Shown here: positions 46,855 through 56,299 of the stretch, piece by piece
Numbering within the stretch: position 1 is the stretch's first letter
Layout of the letters: every line of letters begins with the position of its first letter
Assembly: GCA_937990185.1 (NCBI GenBank)
Contig: CALKBI010000015.1
Coordinates: 82,577 to 146,576 of the forward strand
From: an uncultured Neomegalonema sp.
GTDB taxonomy: Bacteria; Pseudomonadota; Alphaproteobacteria; Rhodobacterales; Rhodobacteraceae
Reading direction: 5' to 3'
Length of the DNA: 64,000 nucleotides
Translations under genes and position numbers: made by a program
Notes under the pieces: model-generated
Database searches by the model: none
Told to the model about the DNA's origin: nothing
What the model saw: only the letters and a program-made list of their open reading frames with translations

Positions 46855-47484
46855 ATGATTGATTTCTATACTTGGACAACCCCGAATGGACGTAAAGTCT
46901 CAATATTGCTTGAAGAGCTGGGCCTCGATTATACACCTCACGCCATCAACATCACGAAAGATGAGCAATTCGCGCCTGATTTTCTGAAAATAAGTCCGAA
47001 CAATAAAATACCGGCAATTTTTGACCATGAAACGAATATCGCCTTGATGGAATCCGGGGCGATTATGATTTATTTAGCGGAAAAGACCGGACGGTTTTTG
47101 CCAAGTGATCAGAAAAGCCGTGCAGAGGTCATGCAATGGCTGATGTGGCAGATGGGTGGGTTTGGACCTATGCTCGGTCAAGCGCACCACTTCCTCAAAT
47201 ATAATGCAGGAAAGTCGGCATACGCTGAGGAGCGTTTCGGCACAGAAGCGAAAAGGCTCTATCGCGTTTTAAACACGCAGCTTGAGGGCCGTGATTTTAT
47301 TTCCGACGAGTATTCAATTGCTGACATGGCGATTTGGCCTTGGGCATCGCGCTATGAATGGCAGCAGATCGATTTAGCTGAATTTCCGAATGTCCGGTCT
47401 TGGTATCAACGCCTGCTACAACGAGATGCTGTTCAGCGCGGTTATCAAGTACCGAAAGATATGGGCGATATTCCAGCGGGTTAG
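46855..47484 (+). CDS. Glutathione S-transferase-like disulfide reductase (YfcG/YghU type)
   Basis: From the ATG after AAGGA the protein has 209 residues. 'MIDFYTWTTPNGRKVSILLE' and 'ISPNNKIPAIFDHE' followed by 'LMESGAIMIYLAEKTGRFLP' and 'WQMGGFGPMLGQAHHF' match nu-class GSTs (YfcG/YghU), which reduce disulfides with glutathione. It follows lolD by 26 bases. Converges with the TRAP gene. Confidence 0.9.
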   Translation: MIDFYTWTTPNGRKVSILLEELGLDYTPHAINITKDEQFAPDFLKISPNNKIPAIFDHETNIALMESGAIMIYLAEKTGRFLPSDQKSRAEVMQWLMWQMGGFGPMLGQAHHFLKYNAGKSAYAEERFGTEAKRLYRVLNTQLEGRDFISDEYSIADMAIWPWASRYEWQQIDLAEFPNVRSWYQRLLQRDAVQRGYQVPKDMGDIPAG

Positions 47485-47494
47485 GGGTTTCTGA

Positions 47495-47529
47495 TCCACC
47501 ATGCTCTCTGAAAGCTGAGGCATGGTGGA
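47495..47529. terminator. Hairpin between convergent genes, possible bidirectional terminator
   Basis: TCCACCATGC and GCATGGTGGA form a 10-bp perfect stem around a 15-base loop. No T tract on either side, so it may stop or stabilise transcripts but is not a textbook intrinsic terminator. Confidence 0.5.
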
Positions 47530-47549
47530 GCAGGTATCAAATGCAAGCG

Positions 47550-48596
47550 TTATGGCTTGTAATTGGCAATCGCCGCGCGCGCCCAACGAACAATAGCTTG
47601 ACCCTTGATGTCCTTGGCTTTGACATCTTCGACCCAACGCTCAACGACTTTTTCGCTCAGCTCGATCATATTGGCGGTTATATCTGCCTCCAAACGGACA
47701 ATTGATCCGCCGCTGCTATATTGCAGGTTCTTACCGTTGGTTTCAGCCGCGTCCCAAACGTCGCCCATTTCTTCGGCGAAGTCGCGACCTGAATTACTGT
47801 CGATGATTTTCTTGAGATCATCCGGGAGAGACGCATAGCTGTCGCTGTTCATTGCGAACAGGAAAACAGAAGTTCCAAAGCGTTCTTTGTTGCGCCCTTC
47901 TGCTGACATTGTAGTTACTTCGTGAAGGTTGAGTGCTGAGACACCTTCAAATGAAGCGAGAGCACCATCAGCTCCGCCGCTTGCCAAGGCTTCGGTGAGA
48001 GTATCAGCGGGGAGTTCGACGGGGACACCGCCCATTTCTTCGATCATCCATTTACCCGCGCGGGAAGGTGTATAAATTTTCAATCCTTCAATCGTCGCTG
48101 TCTGATAAACATCGAGGGGTTGGGCAATGTGAAGCGCATTGCCAGCATGCGCATGAATTAAGAGCGGATGAATGTCTTTGAAATCATCATTGATAAGATC
48201 GATTGAATATTGGATCGCAAGATTAGTTTGCTTGGCTGACCCAAGGTGAACTGATGGCAGCTCGAAAACCTCGGTGCGCGGGAAAACGCCGGGCGTAAGC
48301 CCGATCTCCGTCCAGATGATATCCGCATCGCCGTCGCGGACCTGTCGGTACAGCCCGGACGGTGTGCCGCCCAGAGACATTGCTGGAAAGATTTCGAACT
48401 CGATTCGGCCTTCGGATTCTTCTTCAATGCGCTCGACCCAAGGTTCGATCATTTTGGTTTGCGCTACAGCATCGGGGCTGAGGAAATGGTGGATTTTGAA
48501 GGAGAACTCAGGGTCCGCAGCGTTTGCGTTAAACGTAGTTGCCAGCGCGACCACCCCGGAAAGCGCAAATGCGCTCAATGTCGTCCCAAATCTCAT
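47550..48596 (-). CDS. TRAP transporter substrate-binding protein (DctP family), orphan
   Basis: The 348-residue protein has a signal peptide ('LATTFNANAADPEF') and the DctP fold pattern: 'KIHHFLSPDAVAQTKMIEPW', 'GRIEFEIFPAMSLGGTPS', 'ADIIWTEIGLTPGVFPRTEV', 'GLKIYTPSRAGKWMIEEMG' with the conserved Arg, and 'ALASGGADGALASFEG'. It would capture an organic acid in the periplasm. No DctQ/DctM permease genes are adjacent, so it must work with a distant permease. Confidence 0.88.
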   Translation of the reverse strand: MRFGTTLSAFALSGVVALATTFNANAADPEFSFKIHHFLSPDAVAQTKMIEPWVERIEEESEGRIEFEIFPAMSLGGTPSGLYRQVRDGDADIIWTEIGLTPGVFPRTEVFELPSVHLGSAKQTNLAIQYSIDLINDDFKDIHPLLIHAHAGNALHIAQPLDVYQTATIEGLKIYTPSRAGKWMIEEMGGVPVELPADTLTEALASGGADGALASFEGVSALNLHEVTTMSAEGRNKERFGTSVFLFAMNSDSYASLPDDLKKIIDSNSGRDFAEEMGDVWDAAETNGKNLQYSSGGSIVRLEADITANMIELSEKVVERWVEDVKAKDIKGQAIVRWARAAIANYKP

Positions 48597-48682
48597 CGTC
48601 TATATCCTCTTCAAAGACTGCGTCCGAATCGTCGTTAATTTTACAAGATACGCTATCAGCAAAGCAAATTAGGGTCGTAATG

Positions 48683-50071
48683 TCATTTCGCCAAGGCTGA
48701 TAATATACGTGCCCAACTGCGCGCTCCCCGTTGAAAGCTTTTTAGGTCGTATTTTTCGTTAGGGGAATGGATCTGATCATCTTTCAATCCATAGCCTACC
48801 AACAGGCAATCCATGCCGAGTAAATCCTTGAATTGCCCGACAACCGGAATTGATCCACCCATTCCGATAACGGCGGCTTCTTCGCCCCATTCATCTGTTA
48901 AAGCATCTTTTGCGCTCTGAATCGCCGGGCTATCCGGTGACAAGGAAATTGCGCCCGAACCGCCATGCGGTGTGAATTCTACAGTACAATCTGATGGCAG
49001 ACAGCTTTCGACATAGGCACGCAGATTGGTGCGAATTTTATCAGGGTCTTGATTGCCAACTAGGCGGCAACTGACTTTGGCTGAGGCTTGAGCAGGCAAA
49101 ACAGTCTTAAAGCCCTCGCCGGTATAACCGCCCGTTATGCCATTAAACTCGCAGGTAGGACGTGCCCAAACCATTTCGAGGGCAGAGCGGCCTTGCTCAC
49201 CGGCAAGTTCAGACAATCCGACACCGCCGAGAAATTCCTCCGTCTTGAAACCAAGCGTGTCCCATTGCGCTTTGACCTCTTCCGGGGTTTCAATGACGCC
49301 ATCATAGAAGTCTGGGATCGTAATCCGTCCAGTAGCGTCGTGAAGACCAGCAAGGATTTTGGCCAAGATACGAATAGGATTGGCAGCCGGTCCACCAAAC
49401 GTACCCGAATGAAGGTCCATATCTGCCGCTTTGATCGTAATTTGCTCGCCGAGCATTCCGCGCAATCCGATACAGATGGCCGGACGGGTAGAGCTCCACA
49501 TTTCAGTATCACAGACAAGTGCGACGTCTGCTTTCAGTTCGTCGCTGTGTTCCGCGAGAAAACCGGGAAGGCTGGGTGATCCGCTTTCCTCTTCTCCTTC
49601 GAGGAAAACTGTGATGCGGCAAGGCAGTTTGCCCGTTTTGAGCTTCCACGCCCGACAAGCCTCAACGAAGGTCATGAGCTGGCCTTTGTCGTCTTGCGCC
49701 CCGCGCGCAACGATCATTTTCGACCCATCATCACGGGTTACAATCTGGGGATCAAACGGATCAGTATTCCATAGATCGAGGGGGTCCACAGGTTGTACGT
49801 CATAATGACCGTAGAACAAAAAGTGAGGTGCATTTTCCCCGGCACTGTCATTGTGACCAACAACCATCGGATGACCCGGTGTGTCGCGCAAACTGGCGTC
49901 AAAGCCGATGCTCCGCAAATCCTCTGCCATATATTCTGCGGCTTTGCGGCAGTCGTCCTTATAAGATGGATCGGTTGAGATCGACGGAATACGCAACAGA
50001 GTCTGAAGGCGTTGCAACGCAGCTTCTTGATCAGCATCGAGATGCGATAAAACAGTGTCGAGTTCGGACAT
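48683..50071 (-). CDS. M20-family metallopeptidase/dipeptidase
   Basis: From the ATG 'MSELDTVLSHLDADQEAALQ' with AGGGG upstream the protein has 462 residues. Zinc-binding and catalytic motifs are visible: 'FYGHYDVQPVDPLDLW' (His, Asp), 'GAQDDKGQ' (Asp), 'LEGEEESGSPS' (Glu-Glu). 'MGGSIPVVGQFKDLLGMDCL' and 'HSPNEKYDLK' close the domain. The dimerisation domain lies between. It resembles bacterial homologues of cytosolic dipeptidases (CNDP type). Probably cytoplasmic. Confidence 0.9.
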   Translation of the reverse strand: MSELDTVLSHLDADQEAALQRLQTLLRIPSISTDPSYKDDCRKAAEYMAEDLRSIGFDASLRDTPGHPMVVGHNDSAGENAPHFLFYGHYDVQPVDPLDLWNTDPFDPQIVTRDDGSKMIVARGAQDDKGQLMTFVEACRAWKLKTGKLPCRITVFLEGEEESGSPSLPGFLAEHSDELKADVALVCDTEMWSSTRPAICIGLRGMLGEQITIKAADMDLHSGTFGGPAANPIRILAKILAGLHDATGRITIPDFYDGVIETPEEVKAQWDTLGFKTEEFLGGVGLSELAGEQGRSALEMVWARPTCEFNGITGGYTGEGFKTVLPAQASAKVSCRLVGNQDPDKIRTNLRAYVESCLPSDCTVEFTPHGGSGAISLSPDSPAIQSAKDALTDEWGEEAAVIGMGGSIPVVGQFKDLLGMDCLLVGYGLKDDQIHSPNEKYDLKSFQRGARSWARILSALAK

Positions 50072-50532
50072 GCAGACCCCTGATAACGTTATTGTTCGAC
50101 GGATGTCCGCCTGAGCAAAAGAATGAATAGACATTCTTTAAGTCAGGATTGTCCATTCGACAAACCAGTATGCATCAGCAAAGACATTCAACAATAAAGC
50201 TTGCGCTGATGTGCGTCCCCGCTATCACGAATTATAGCGGAACCATAGCTTTGCGATGACATAATACACCGCAATAACGGGGAGTTGACCCGATCCAGAA
50301 TTTTTGAAAGTGCTTCTGCGGATTGCCAACCTGCATCTGTCTGAATGCAAGTAATCACGGGAGGTCATGCCTATGTCCCATGTAAGGGTCGTTCTGGGCG
50401 TGCCCGCAAATGATACAATGTTGGGAATGTTATATAGATGCTTCGAACTGTCTCGGAGCGTTTAACATGCTTTAGCCCGGAACTTAACCGTCCCGGGCGC
50501 AAGATCAGCTTTTTGCTAAGCTAACGTAGCGA
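50072..50532. other. 460-bp stretch with one doubtful small frame and a hairpin
   Basis: Between the dipeptidase and the dynamin-like operon I see no convincing gene. A 32-codon plus-strand frame (50367-50465, 'MPMSHVRVVLGVPANDT' at its start) follows GGGAGG by two bases, which is too close for certainty. GCCCGG/CCGGGC (50475-50498) form a hairpin that may end the minus-strand operon (no T tract). Confidence 0.35.
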
Positions 50533-51033
50533 TTAGAGCGTGAGGCGCGCTTTAACTTCACCGACCCAGTGGTGCTTGGTCAGGTGATTGGCAACGTCAG
50601 CCAAAGATGTCCCTTCACCCGCAGCGTCAAGCTGATGGCGTGTCGCGGCAATAACGGGATTGTTTGCGGCGTCAGGCAGTTTTTCAGCTTGGATCATCGC
50701 GATGAACATGCCGTTTTGATTGGCGCGCATGAAATCAGGATCTTCGCTTGAGGCAAATACCATCGATTGCTCGCTGATACTTTTGCCTTTCATGCCCGAT
50801 AGATCGCCAAGGCACTCAACGACGACACGTCCTTTGTCAGCGATGCTCAAACCGTCACCGCCAAAAATAGACATGAAAGCGTTGATCTGACCCATCAGGA
50901 AACCAAGCACGTAAGAGTCTTCCCAAAACCCACTTGGAACCCCGTGTCGGTTTTCTACCATTTTGACGGTTTCACGTGTTGCGTTGCTGATATCGGTTGC
51001 AAGCGACTTGTTTTTATTGGATCCAAATATCAT
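50533..51033 (-). CDS. Accessory protein of the dynamin-like operon (last gene)
   Basis: The 166-residue protein starts 'MIFGSNKNKSLATDISNATR'. It appears all-helical and soluble, with one mildly hydrophobic stretch ('YVLGFLMGQINAFMSIFGG'). No family is recognised. It begins 3 bases after the stop of the 249-residue GTPase, so it belongs to the same transcript and presumably the same complex or process. Confidence 0.72.
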   Translation of the reverse strand: MIFGSNKNKSLATDISNATRETVKMVENRHGVPSGFWEDSYVLGFLMGQINAFMSIFGGDGLSIADKGRVVVECLGDLSGMKGKSISEQSMVFASSEDPDFMRANQNGMFIAMIQAEKLPDAANNPVIAATRHQLDAAGEGTSLADVANHLTKHHWVGEVKARLTL

Positions 51034-51036
51034 TTC

Positions 51037-51786
51037 TTACTCCGCAGCTTTCTTTGCTGCCTTCATCGGCATAACGACAAGTTCATGAGCGATGCTGGCT
51101 AGTGCAGCGCCCCCTGTTTCTTCCCAAGCGCGTGTTTCAGAGATCGCACGATTTAATTTTTCTGTCGATGCCTGCATGAAAACAATTTCGGAAAAGAAAC
51201 TGTTAGCGTCGGTTTGTAAGCGCGTTTCAATCTTATCCAGATCAGCGCCGGTTTTTAGTTTGTCTGCGCGAGAGATGGCCAAAATAGATTTGTCGCGAAC
51301 ATTATAAGGGAGCTGTTCGATGATTGCCTTTTCCGACAAGCGCCAAGCCTGCGAAGCAATCGTTACCCATATAATCATGTCCGCATCGGCGATCATTTCA
51401 AGGTCACGACCCGATATGCCGCCTTCGGGGTGAAATGGCACTTCGACAATTTCTATACCTTGCAGATTGCCAAGCGGAATTTTCAATGTGCAATGACTAA
51501 GATGCTTGTTCTCGATGAGATCATTCATGGAAGGTGGATTGAAGTCCCGTCCCATGGTGTCTTCAGCGTGAATTTGCGGCGTTATTGCGTGCGAAATTTT
51601 GATCTTCGGACGGGCCACTAAAGCGGGGTTCGAAGGAAGAATAGGCCGGCGCAATAATGCGTTGATGACGGTTGACTTACCGCTTTCGAACTCACCAGCG
51701 ACGACAACACGCCACGTATCCGATGTTCGCACACGCGGCTTATCGATCTCATCGACCAGATCTTGAAGAGAAACATTCTTTTGCAT
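51037..51786 (-). CDS. Small dynamin-type GTPase with altered G3 motif
   Basis: The 249-residue protein has P-loop GEFESGKS (31-38). Where DTPG would be there is 'IVEVPFHPEGG' (~113-123), and the base-specificity motif is SRAD (172-175) in 'KSILAISRADKL'. The segment 'MIIWVTIASQAWRLSEKAI' aligns with the equivalent regions of the 389- and 435-residue proteins, showing all three are paralogues. The altered G3 may weaken hydrolysis, so it could be a GTP-dependent switch. Start is the ATG; a TTG just precedes it. It follows the 700-residue dynamin-like gene by 12 bases. Confidence 0.78.
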   Translation of the reverse strand: MQKNVSLQDLVDEIDKPRVRTSDTWRVVVAGEFESGKSTVINALLRRPILPSNPALVARPKIKISHAITPQIHAEDTMGRDFNPPSMNDLIENKHLSHCTLKIPLGNLQGIEIVEVPFHPEGGISGRDLEMIADADMIIWVTIASQAWRLSEKAIIEQLPYNVRDKSILAISRADKLKTGADLDKIETRLQTDANSFFSEIVFMQASTEKLNRAISETRAWEETGGAALASIAHELVVMPMKAAKKAAE

Positions 51787-51798
51787 CAAGTTTTCCAG

Positions 51799-53901
51799 TT
51801 ATGCGGCTTGTTCGTCACGGTCAGTAGAGAGCGCATCTTCTTTAGATGCGATCACCTGAAGGCGATTGTCGATCACTTCGATATCGTTATGCAGGCGGTT
51901 TAGAATTTTCGATTTTGCTGCTTCGTCATTGTCGCTTTTGAGAAGCTTGTGGTCTTCGCGTAAGCGCATGATCCGATCATTCAACGACTGTTCAACAATT
52001 TGAGCAACGAGGTTCAGACGGCTTTTCCCAACCATGGCACGTTCTGTCATCGTGTTGGTAAAGGCTTCGACCATCTTGTTCGTAGCAGGGCGGACTTCTG
52101 CCGATGCAACACGCCTGAATGCATCCACAGTTTTGTCGAGATCGATCTTTTTCTTCCAAAACATAAGGCCCCGTCTTGGAACCAAATCGAACGACAAAGT
52201 TTTTTGCGATGTGGCAAAAGTCACTGCTACAAATTCACCCGGCAGGCCGGACATTGAAATTTGCTCGCCCAGCCCTTGTGTTGCGCGGTTCGCAATTGCG
52301 ATGGCTTCTGTAAGAGCTTTGTCCAATATCTTGTCAAGATTGAAGCGCGTTTTTTCGTAACTGTCGCGCAGGCGATTTTCCATAGCGACACGAAGCGGTA
52401 GAAGATCGACTTCCTTCTCTCCTGCACTTAGATCGCCACTTAACAATTCGCTGATTGCCTTGCGTTGTGTCTTGATAAACTTGGCTGTCTCACCATCCAT
52501 TTGCTGTTGAATCGCAACCCAACTTGTATTGACGGTTTCGTCAATCCCTTGGTCTGCTTCCTCAATCAACTCTGCCAATGCCGTATAGGTTTCGGCCAAT
52601 AGTGTCATTTCATCTTCGAGCTGTTCACGGTACTCGGCAATTTTACCGGACCCGTAGATCTCGATTTGATCTTGCAGCTCATGACGCTGACGACGCGAGA
52701 GTGATTTCATCGCCGCAAGTTGAGCATTTACTTCCATCTGAACGCTCTCGACCAAGCGTGCACCCGCTCCGTTGTCAATGGCGTTTGAAAGCGCTTGTTC
52801 GATTTCAGGCAGGCCGGAAGCGACCATTAGTTTTTCCCGCAACGTCTGCGGTGTTCCTTGGCGATTGACAGCGTTAAACTCGTCAACATTTGAAGACCGC
52901 ATCAGTTTGCGCAGTTCTGCATCCGCAAAGTCTTCGTTCATCGCGGCTTCGGCCCAATGAGCGCTGCCAAAAATAATCGAAAACTTAGCTTCAGGAACAG
53001 CACTGGACACGCGCTCAGTGACGTCATCAACAATACGTTTGATTCTCTGTGAGCTATCTTCCAGTTCATCAACGCGATTGATGTAGATGATCACATCTTT
53101 ATCGCCTTGCAGCGCAAGCATACGAATTAGAGCAATGTCCACTTCGGTTAAAGCTTGGTGCGCAGATAACATCACAAGGAAGATATCTGACTGATCGAGG
53201 CTCTGGCAGGTAAACTCATCACGGACCAAAAACGGATCATTCACACCCGGAGTATCGGTGATGATGGTCGGACCTGCATATCGGTCAGATTGCATGAAGA
53301 GATGCGCAACTTTGGTGATCGAAGAATAGCGACCAATGCTGTCATCGTCTTTTATCTGAGCTGAACCGGCGCCTGCACAAACATAGCTTTCGAGAAGCTC
53401 ACCGGACAAAAGATCATAGTCATGTTGTTTGCCAAGCAATTTCACATATGACGGACCAAGACGCCGGGCGGCATGTTGTCTCATTTCTTCGGTTTGAGAC
53501 CGTAAGATTTCAGGGTCGAATCCGGGCAAGAATTTTTTTGCGGCTTCCCGTAAATTCGGATCGCCGTTAATGATCCGGTCCCAGGATTGCTCGTCGAAAA
53601 ATTCAAAGCGTGCACCGCTTTTTGGATCACCGGGAATGTTCAGACGCATGTTCGTGACCACGGATGTCCACGGATTGACATCGGCGGGGAGGAAGCCCAG
53701 CTCTCCGACGAGGGCATTCAATGTCGAAGATTTTCCCGCTTTCACTTGGCCTATCGCAGCAACGCGAGCCGTCCAAGCATTGAGCCGTTTCATCTGCGTA
53801 TCGAACGCAGCGACGAATTCTCCGGTAGATACATTCCTCAGGTCTTTAAGTACCTGACGAAGCTCCGTAAGCCGTTGATGATGTGCGATGCCGATTTGCA
53901 T
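51799..53901 (-). CDS. Dynamin-like large GTPase 2
   Basis: The 700-residue protein has a full dynamin-type GTPase domain: P-loop GQVKAGKS (51-58), G2 Thr in 'NPWTSVVTNMRL', G3 DTPG (216-219) in 'TIITDTPGVNDPF' and G4 NRVD (275-278). The rest is helical with long heptad-like stretches; near residues 580-585 'GLMFWKKKIDLDK' is an aromatic-basic segment that may touch membrane. Bacterial dynamin-like proteins bind and remodel membranes, often as pairs of unequal partners; a paralogue lies three genes upstream. No transmembrane helix is evident. Confidence 0.88.
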   Translation of the reverse strand: MQIGIAHHQRLTELRQVLKDLRNVSTGEFVAAFDTQMKRLNAWTARVAAIGQVKAGKSSTLNALVGELGFLPADVNPWTSVVTNMRLNIPGDPKSGARFEFFDEQSWDRIINGDPNLREAAKKFLPGFDPEILRSQTEEMRQHAARRLGPSYVKLLGKQHDYDLLSGELLESYVCAGAGSAQIKDDDSIGRYSSITKVAHLFMQSDRYAGPTIITDTPGVNDPFLVRDEFTCQSLDQSDIFLVMLSAHQALTEVDIALIRMLALQGDKDVIIYINRVDELEDSSQRIKRIVDDVTERVSSAVPEAKFSIIFGSAHWAEAAMNEDFADAELRKLMRSSNVDEFNAVNRQGTPQTLREKLMVASGLPEIEQALSNAIDNGAGARLVESVQMEVNAQLAAMKSLSRRQRHELQDQIEIYGSGKIAEYREQLEDEMTLLAETYTALAELIEEADQGIDETVNTSWVAIQQQMDGETAKFIKTQRKAISELLSGDLSAGEKEVDLLPLRVAMENRLRDSYEKTRFNLDKILDKALTEAIAIANRATQGLGEQISMSGLPGEFVAVTFATSQKTLSFDLVPRRGLMFWKKKIDLDKTVDAFRRVASAEVRPATNKMVEAFTNTMTERAMVGKSRLNLVAQIVEQSLNDRIMRLREDHKLLKSDNDEAAKSKILNRLHNDIEVIDNRLQVIASKEDALSTDRDEQAA

Positions 53902-53946
53902 GTTTTACTCGTCAATTTTTGTGGTGCGCAGTCGTTAGGCTGTACG

Positions 53947-54711
53947 TCAGAGATATTGTCGAAGATCGTTTAAGCTTTTCTCAAGTGACTCAAACGTTGT
54001 CTGATCTTCAGCAGTTACGAGACACCCGGACCCTTTAAACCAAATCATAGCGATAGCCTGCGGTGTTTCGCCATCCAGAACGAGGAAACGAAGATCAGCG
54101 TCTTTGTCCGGTAGAGTTTTTTGTATCTCGTCGATATTGACATCAAACCATTCCGGTTTGAGATTTGATGCTGAAGGAATATCGACGGAGTTTTCATCGC
54201 CGAAACGCGCACGGGCCATGGTCGGGAATTCATTAAAGAATCCATCGACAAGACTCGATGCAGACGGGCGATCAAGTGATTGCTCAACATGCTCAGCCAG
54301 CATCGACGATTGATATCCCGACCCAGTGCCGGTGATGCTATCATCAATCAATGCTTGATCGATCTGAATGGGTTCGCCACCGATGACTTTCGTAAGAGTT
54401 GACACGAATGGATGAGCAAAAGCTTCATAATCCGAGACGCATTTGATCTCTTGTGCTGGCGTCTCGTGATCCCAAAGCTCCGGCGGGTGGACCTCAGCAA
54501 TTTTAAGAACGCGCCGGTTTTTCACCACCACTGAAAGACGTGATCCATTCTCCGCTCTTGCGGTGATGCGCCGAGGTAAGACCGTGCTCGAAAGAACGCT
54601 CTGGAAGGCATTGACAGCATTCTCAGGGCTATGCGGAATCGTTGCAGGCGACGGCGCCTTTCCCTCGATAGAATCGATGATGCCTTGGAACGTTGCGGAT
54701 AACTCACTCAT
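53947..54711 (-). CDS. Accessory protein of the dynamin-like operon
   Basis: No family is recognised for this 254-residue soluble protein. It mixes helices and strands, with a C-terminal part 'LRFLVLDGETPQAIAMIWFK' ending 'LEKSLNDLRQYL'. The ATG follows GGAGG and lies two bases after the stop of the roadblock-like gene, so translation is coupled. Its place between the two GTPase sets suggests a bridging or scaffold role (inference). Confidence 0.7.
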   Translation of the reverse strand: MSELSATFQGIIDSIEGKAPSPATIPHSPENAVNAFQSVLSSTVLPRRITARAENGSRLSVVVKNRRVLKIAEVHPPELWDHETPAQEIKCVSDYEAFAHPFVSTLTKVIGGEPIQIDQALIDDSITGTGSGYQSSMLAEHVEQSLDRPSASSLVDGFFNEFPTMARARFGDENSVDIPSASNLKPEWFDVNIDEIQKTLPDKDADLRFLVLDGETPQAIAMIWFKGSGCLVTAEDQTTFESLEKSLNDLRQYL

Positions 54712-54713
54712 GA

Positions 54714-55115
54714 TCAAGCCGCCTCCACGTCAGTCGAGAGATTAAAAACAAGTTCAGCAGCAGTGTGCAAATCTGAACGGTTCGGCATGTTCGCGAATTG
54801 GCAAACGAGCACGTCGTCGCTTGATCCTCGCGAATTCAAGACCGCGACGACGGTATTTTTTTCAATATTATATGCGGCCAAAAGATCTCCGTCGGCTGCA
54901 TTGGTCACTAGAGCTTTCGCCAAAGTGCCTTCCAAATCTAGCCGTGCAGAATCCGCCAGTCGATCAAGTTGGTCTTGGGAAACTGATTTCCCGCTGCTTT
55001 TGCACAGAACCAGATTCGTTTCGGGATCGACCAAAATGGCAAGATCACATCCTTCGACGTCATCACGCAATTTATCGACGGCTGCTTGCGTCTTTTCTCT
55101 AAGTTTTGATGCCAT
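54714..55115 (-). CDS. Small protein with roadblock/LC7-like features
   Basis: The 133-residue protein has an N-terminal helix, then 'CDLAILVDPETNLVLCKSSG', a helix 'QDQLDRLADSARLDLEG', and two strands before a final helix ('VLVCQFANMPNRSDLHTAAE'). This order recalls roadblock/LC7 domains, which act as regulators or platforms for small GTPases (for example MglB with MglA). The resemblance is remote and by eye only. It begins five bases after the 389-residue GTPase gene. Confidence 0.6.
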   Translation of the reverse strand: MASKLREKTQAAVDKLRDDVEGCDLAILVDPETNLVLCKSSGKSVSQDQLDRLADSARLDLEGTLAKALVTNAADGDLLAAYNIEKNTVVAVLNSRGSSDDVLVCQFANMPNRSDLHTAAELVFNLSTDVEAA

Positions 55116-55120
55116 CCGAT

Positions 55121-56290
55121 TTACCCCGTAGCTTTCATCGAGATTTGGCTCTGAAGGTTCGCGACCTCGGAATCGACACGCTCAAGGAACATATCGAACG
55201 CGAGCGCATAGGCGTCGGGATCATCGGCTGGGATATCGCTCGCCATTGATGACCACAGCGTCGTTGCATATCCGGATTCAATTTCCGCTTTTTCAGAACG
55301 AGAGCTTGGTTCAGCTTCAACCGGCGTTTCCGCTTTAGCGGCACTTACAGTTTCAGCTTTCTTGGTTTCTTGCTCCGCCGGAACCGATGCTGTGAGTGCG
55401 GCTAGGACATCATCAGTATCGTCAAATTCATCTTGTGTGGAAGCCAATGCAGAGAGATCGACTTCGAGGTCATCGAAGGCCTCTTTGTCAGTTTTTTCCG
55501 CTGAATCAGCCCCGGCTTTAGAGTCGGAGACTTCTGGCTTGGTTGGATTTTGTGCGTCGATGCTATCGCCGAGAAGATTTTTAGCTACAACAGCGGTCGC
55601 AGCGGAATTTTCTTGGGCGGATGGATCAATGGTATTGCACAATGCCACCAGGTCATTCAGAACTTCGCGCGCATTCGAGAAGTTAATCAGTGATGCCATG
55701 TGAATGTGCGTAAACTCATCGCTGGCTTCGTGCTCTATGCGGCGCAGGACCTTGTTTCTATCGACATCACTGGTGAGCTTATCAGCGCGCGTTAGAAGTA
55801 GAATACTCTTAGCGCGGACATGCTCGGGAACTTCCTGCCATGCAGATAGTTCGCTTTGACGCCATGCTTGGGTCGATGATGAACACCAGATTGCGATGTC
55901 TGCGATTTTTGCAACACGCTCCCAAGCCTCCGAAGCGATGTTGGGGTCAGAATTGCCCGGTGTATCAATGAAGTCGCACAGCTCAAGCGCAGGTGCTTCG
56001 ACAAAAGATCGAATGTAAGCCGTGTCGCTAACGGATATCGAATCCGGGTTTGATAAATCGACAGGATGGCTCTCTCCGTTGAGATCGACGCTATACGGAT
56101 CAGCCGTGCCATACGACATCCACACTGGTGGCATTTGCGTGGCGGTAATTTGAGTCCGCAGGTTCCTGGCCCCGGTCAATAAATTGATTAGCGTCGATTT
56201 TCCGGCGCTAAACTCACCCAATACGACGACGCGAGCACGTCTAGGTTCGTTGTTGTCTTCTACGATCTCAAAGGAGTCTGAACTGGTCAT
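55121..56290 (-). CDS. Dynamin-type GTPase with acidic C-terminal tail
   Basis: The 389-residue protein has an intact P-loop GEFSAGKS (25-32), G3 DTPG (109-112) in 'DFIDTPGNSDP', and TRAD (167-170) in the G4 position. 'IAIWCSSSTQAWRQSELSAW' links it to the other two small paralogues. Residues ~230-350 are acidic, Ser/Ala/Glu-rich and likely disordered, followed by a C-terminal helix. Starts nine bases after the 673-residue gene. It is probably the active member among the small GTPases. Confidence 0.82.
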   Translation of the reverse strand: MTSSDSFEIVEDNNEPRRARVVVLGEFSAGKSTLINLLTGARNLRTQITATQMPPVWMSYGTADPYSVDLNGESHPVDLSNPDSISVSDTAYIRSFVEAPALELCDFIDTPGNSDPNIASEAWERVAKIADIAIWCSSSTQAWRQSELSAWQEVPEHVRAKSILLLTRADKLTSDVDRNKVLRRIEHEASDEFTHIHMASLINFSNAREVLNDLVALCNTIDPSAQENSAATAVVAKNLLGDSIDAQNPTKPEVSDSKAGADSAEKTDKEAFDDLEVDLSALASTQDEFDDTDDVLAALTASVPAEQETKKAETVSAAKAETPVEAEPSSRSEKAEIESGYATTLWSSMASDIPADDPDAYALAFDMFLERVDSEVANLQSQISMKATG

Positions 56291-56299
56291 ATTGGTTCC

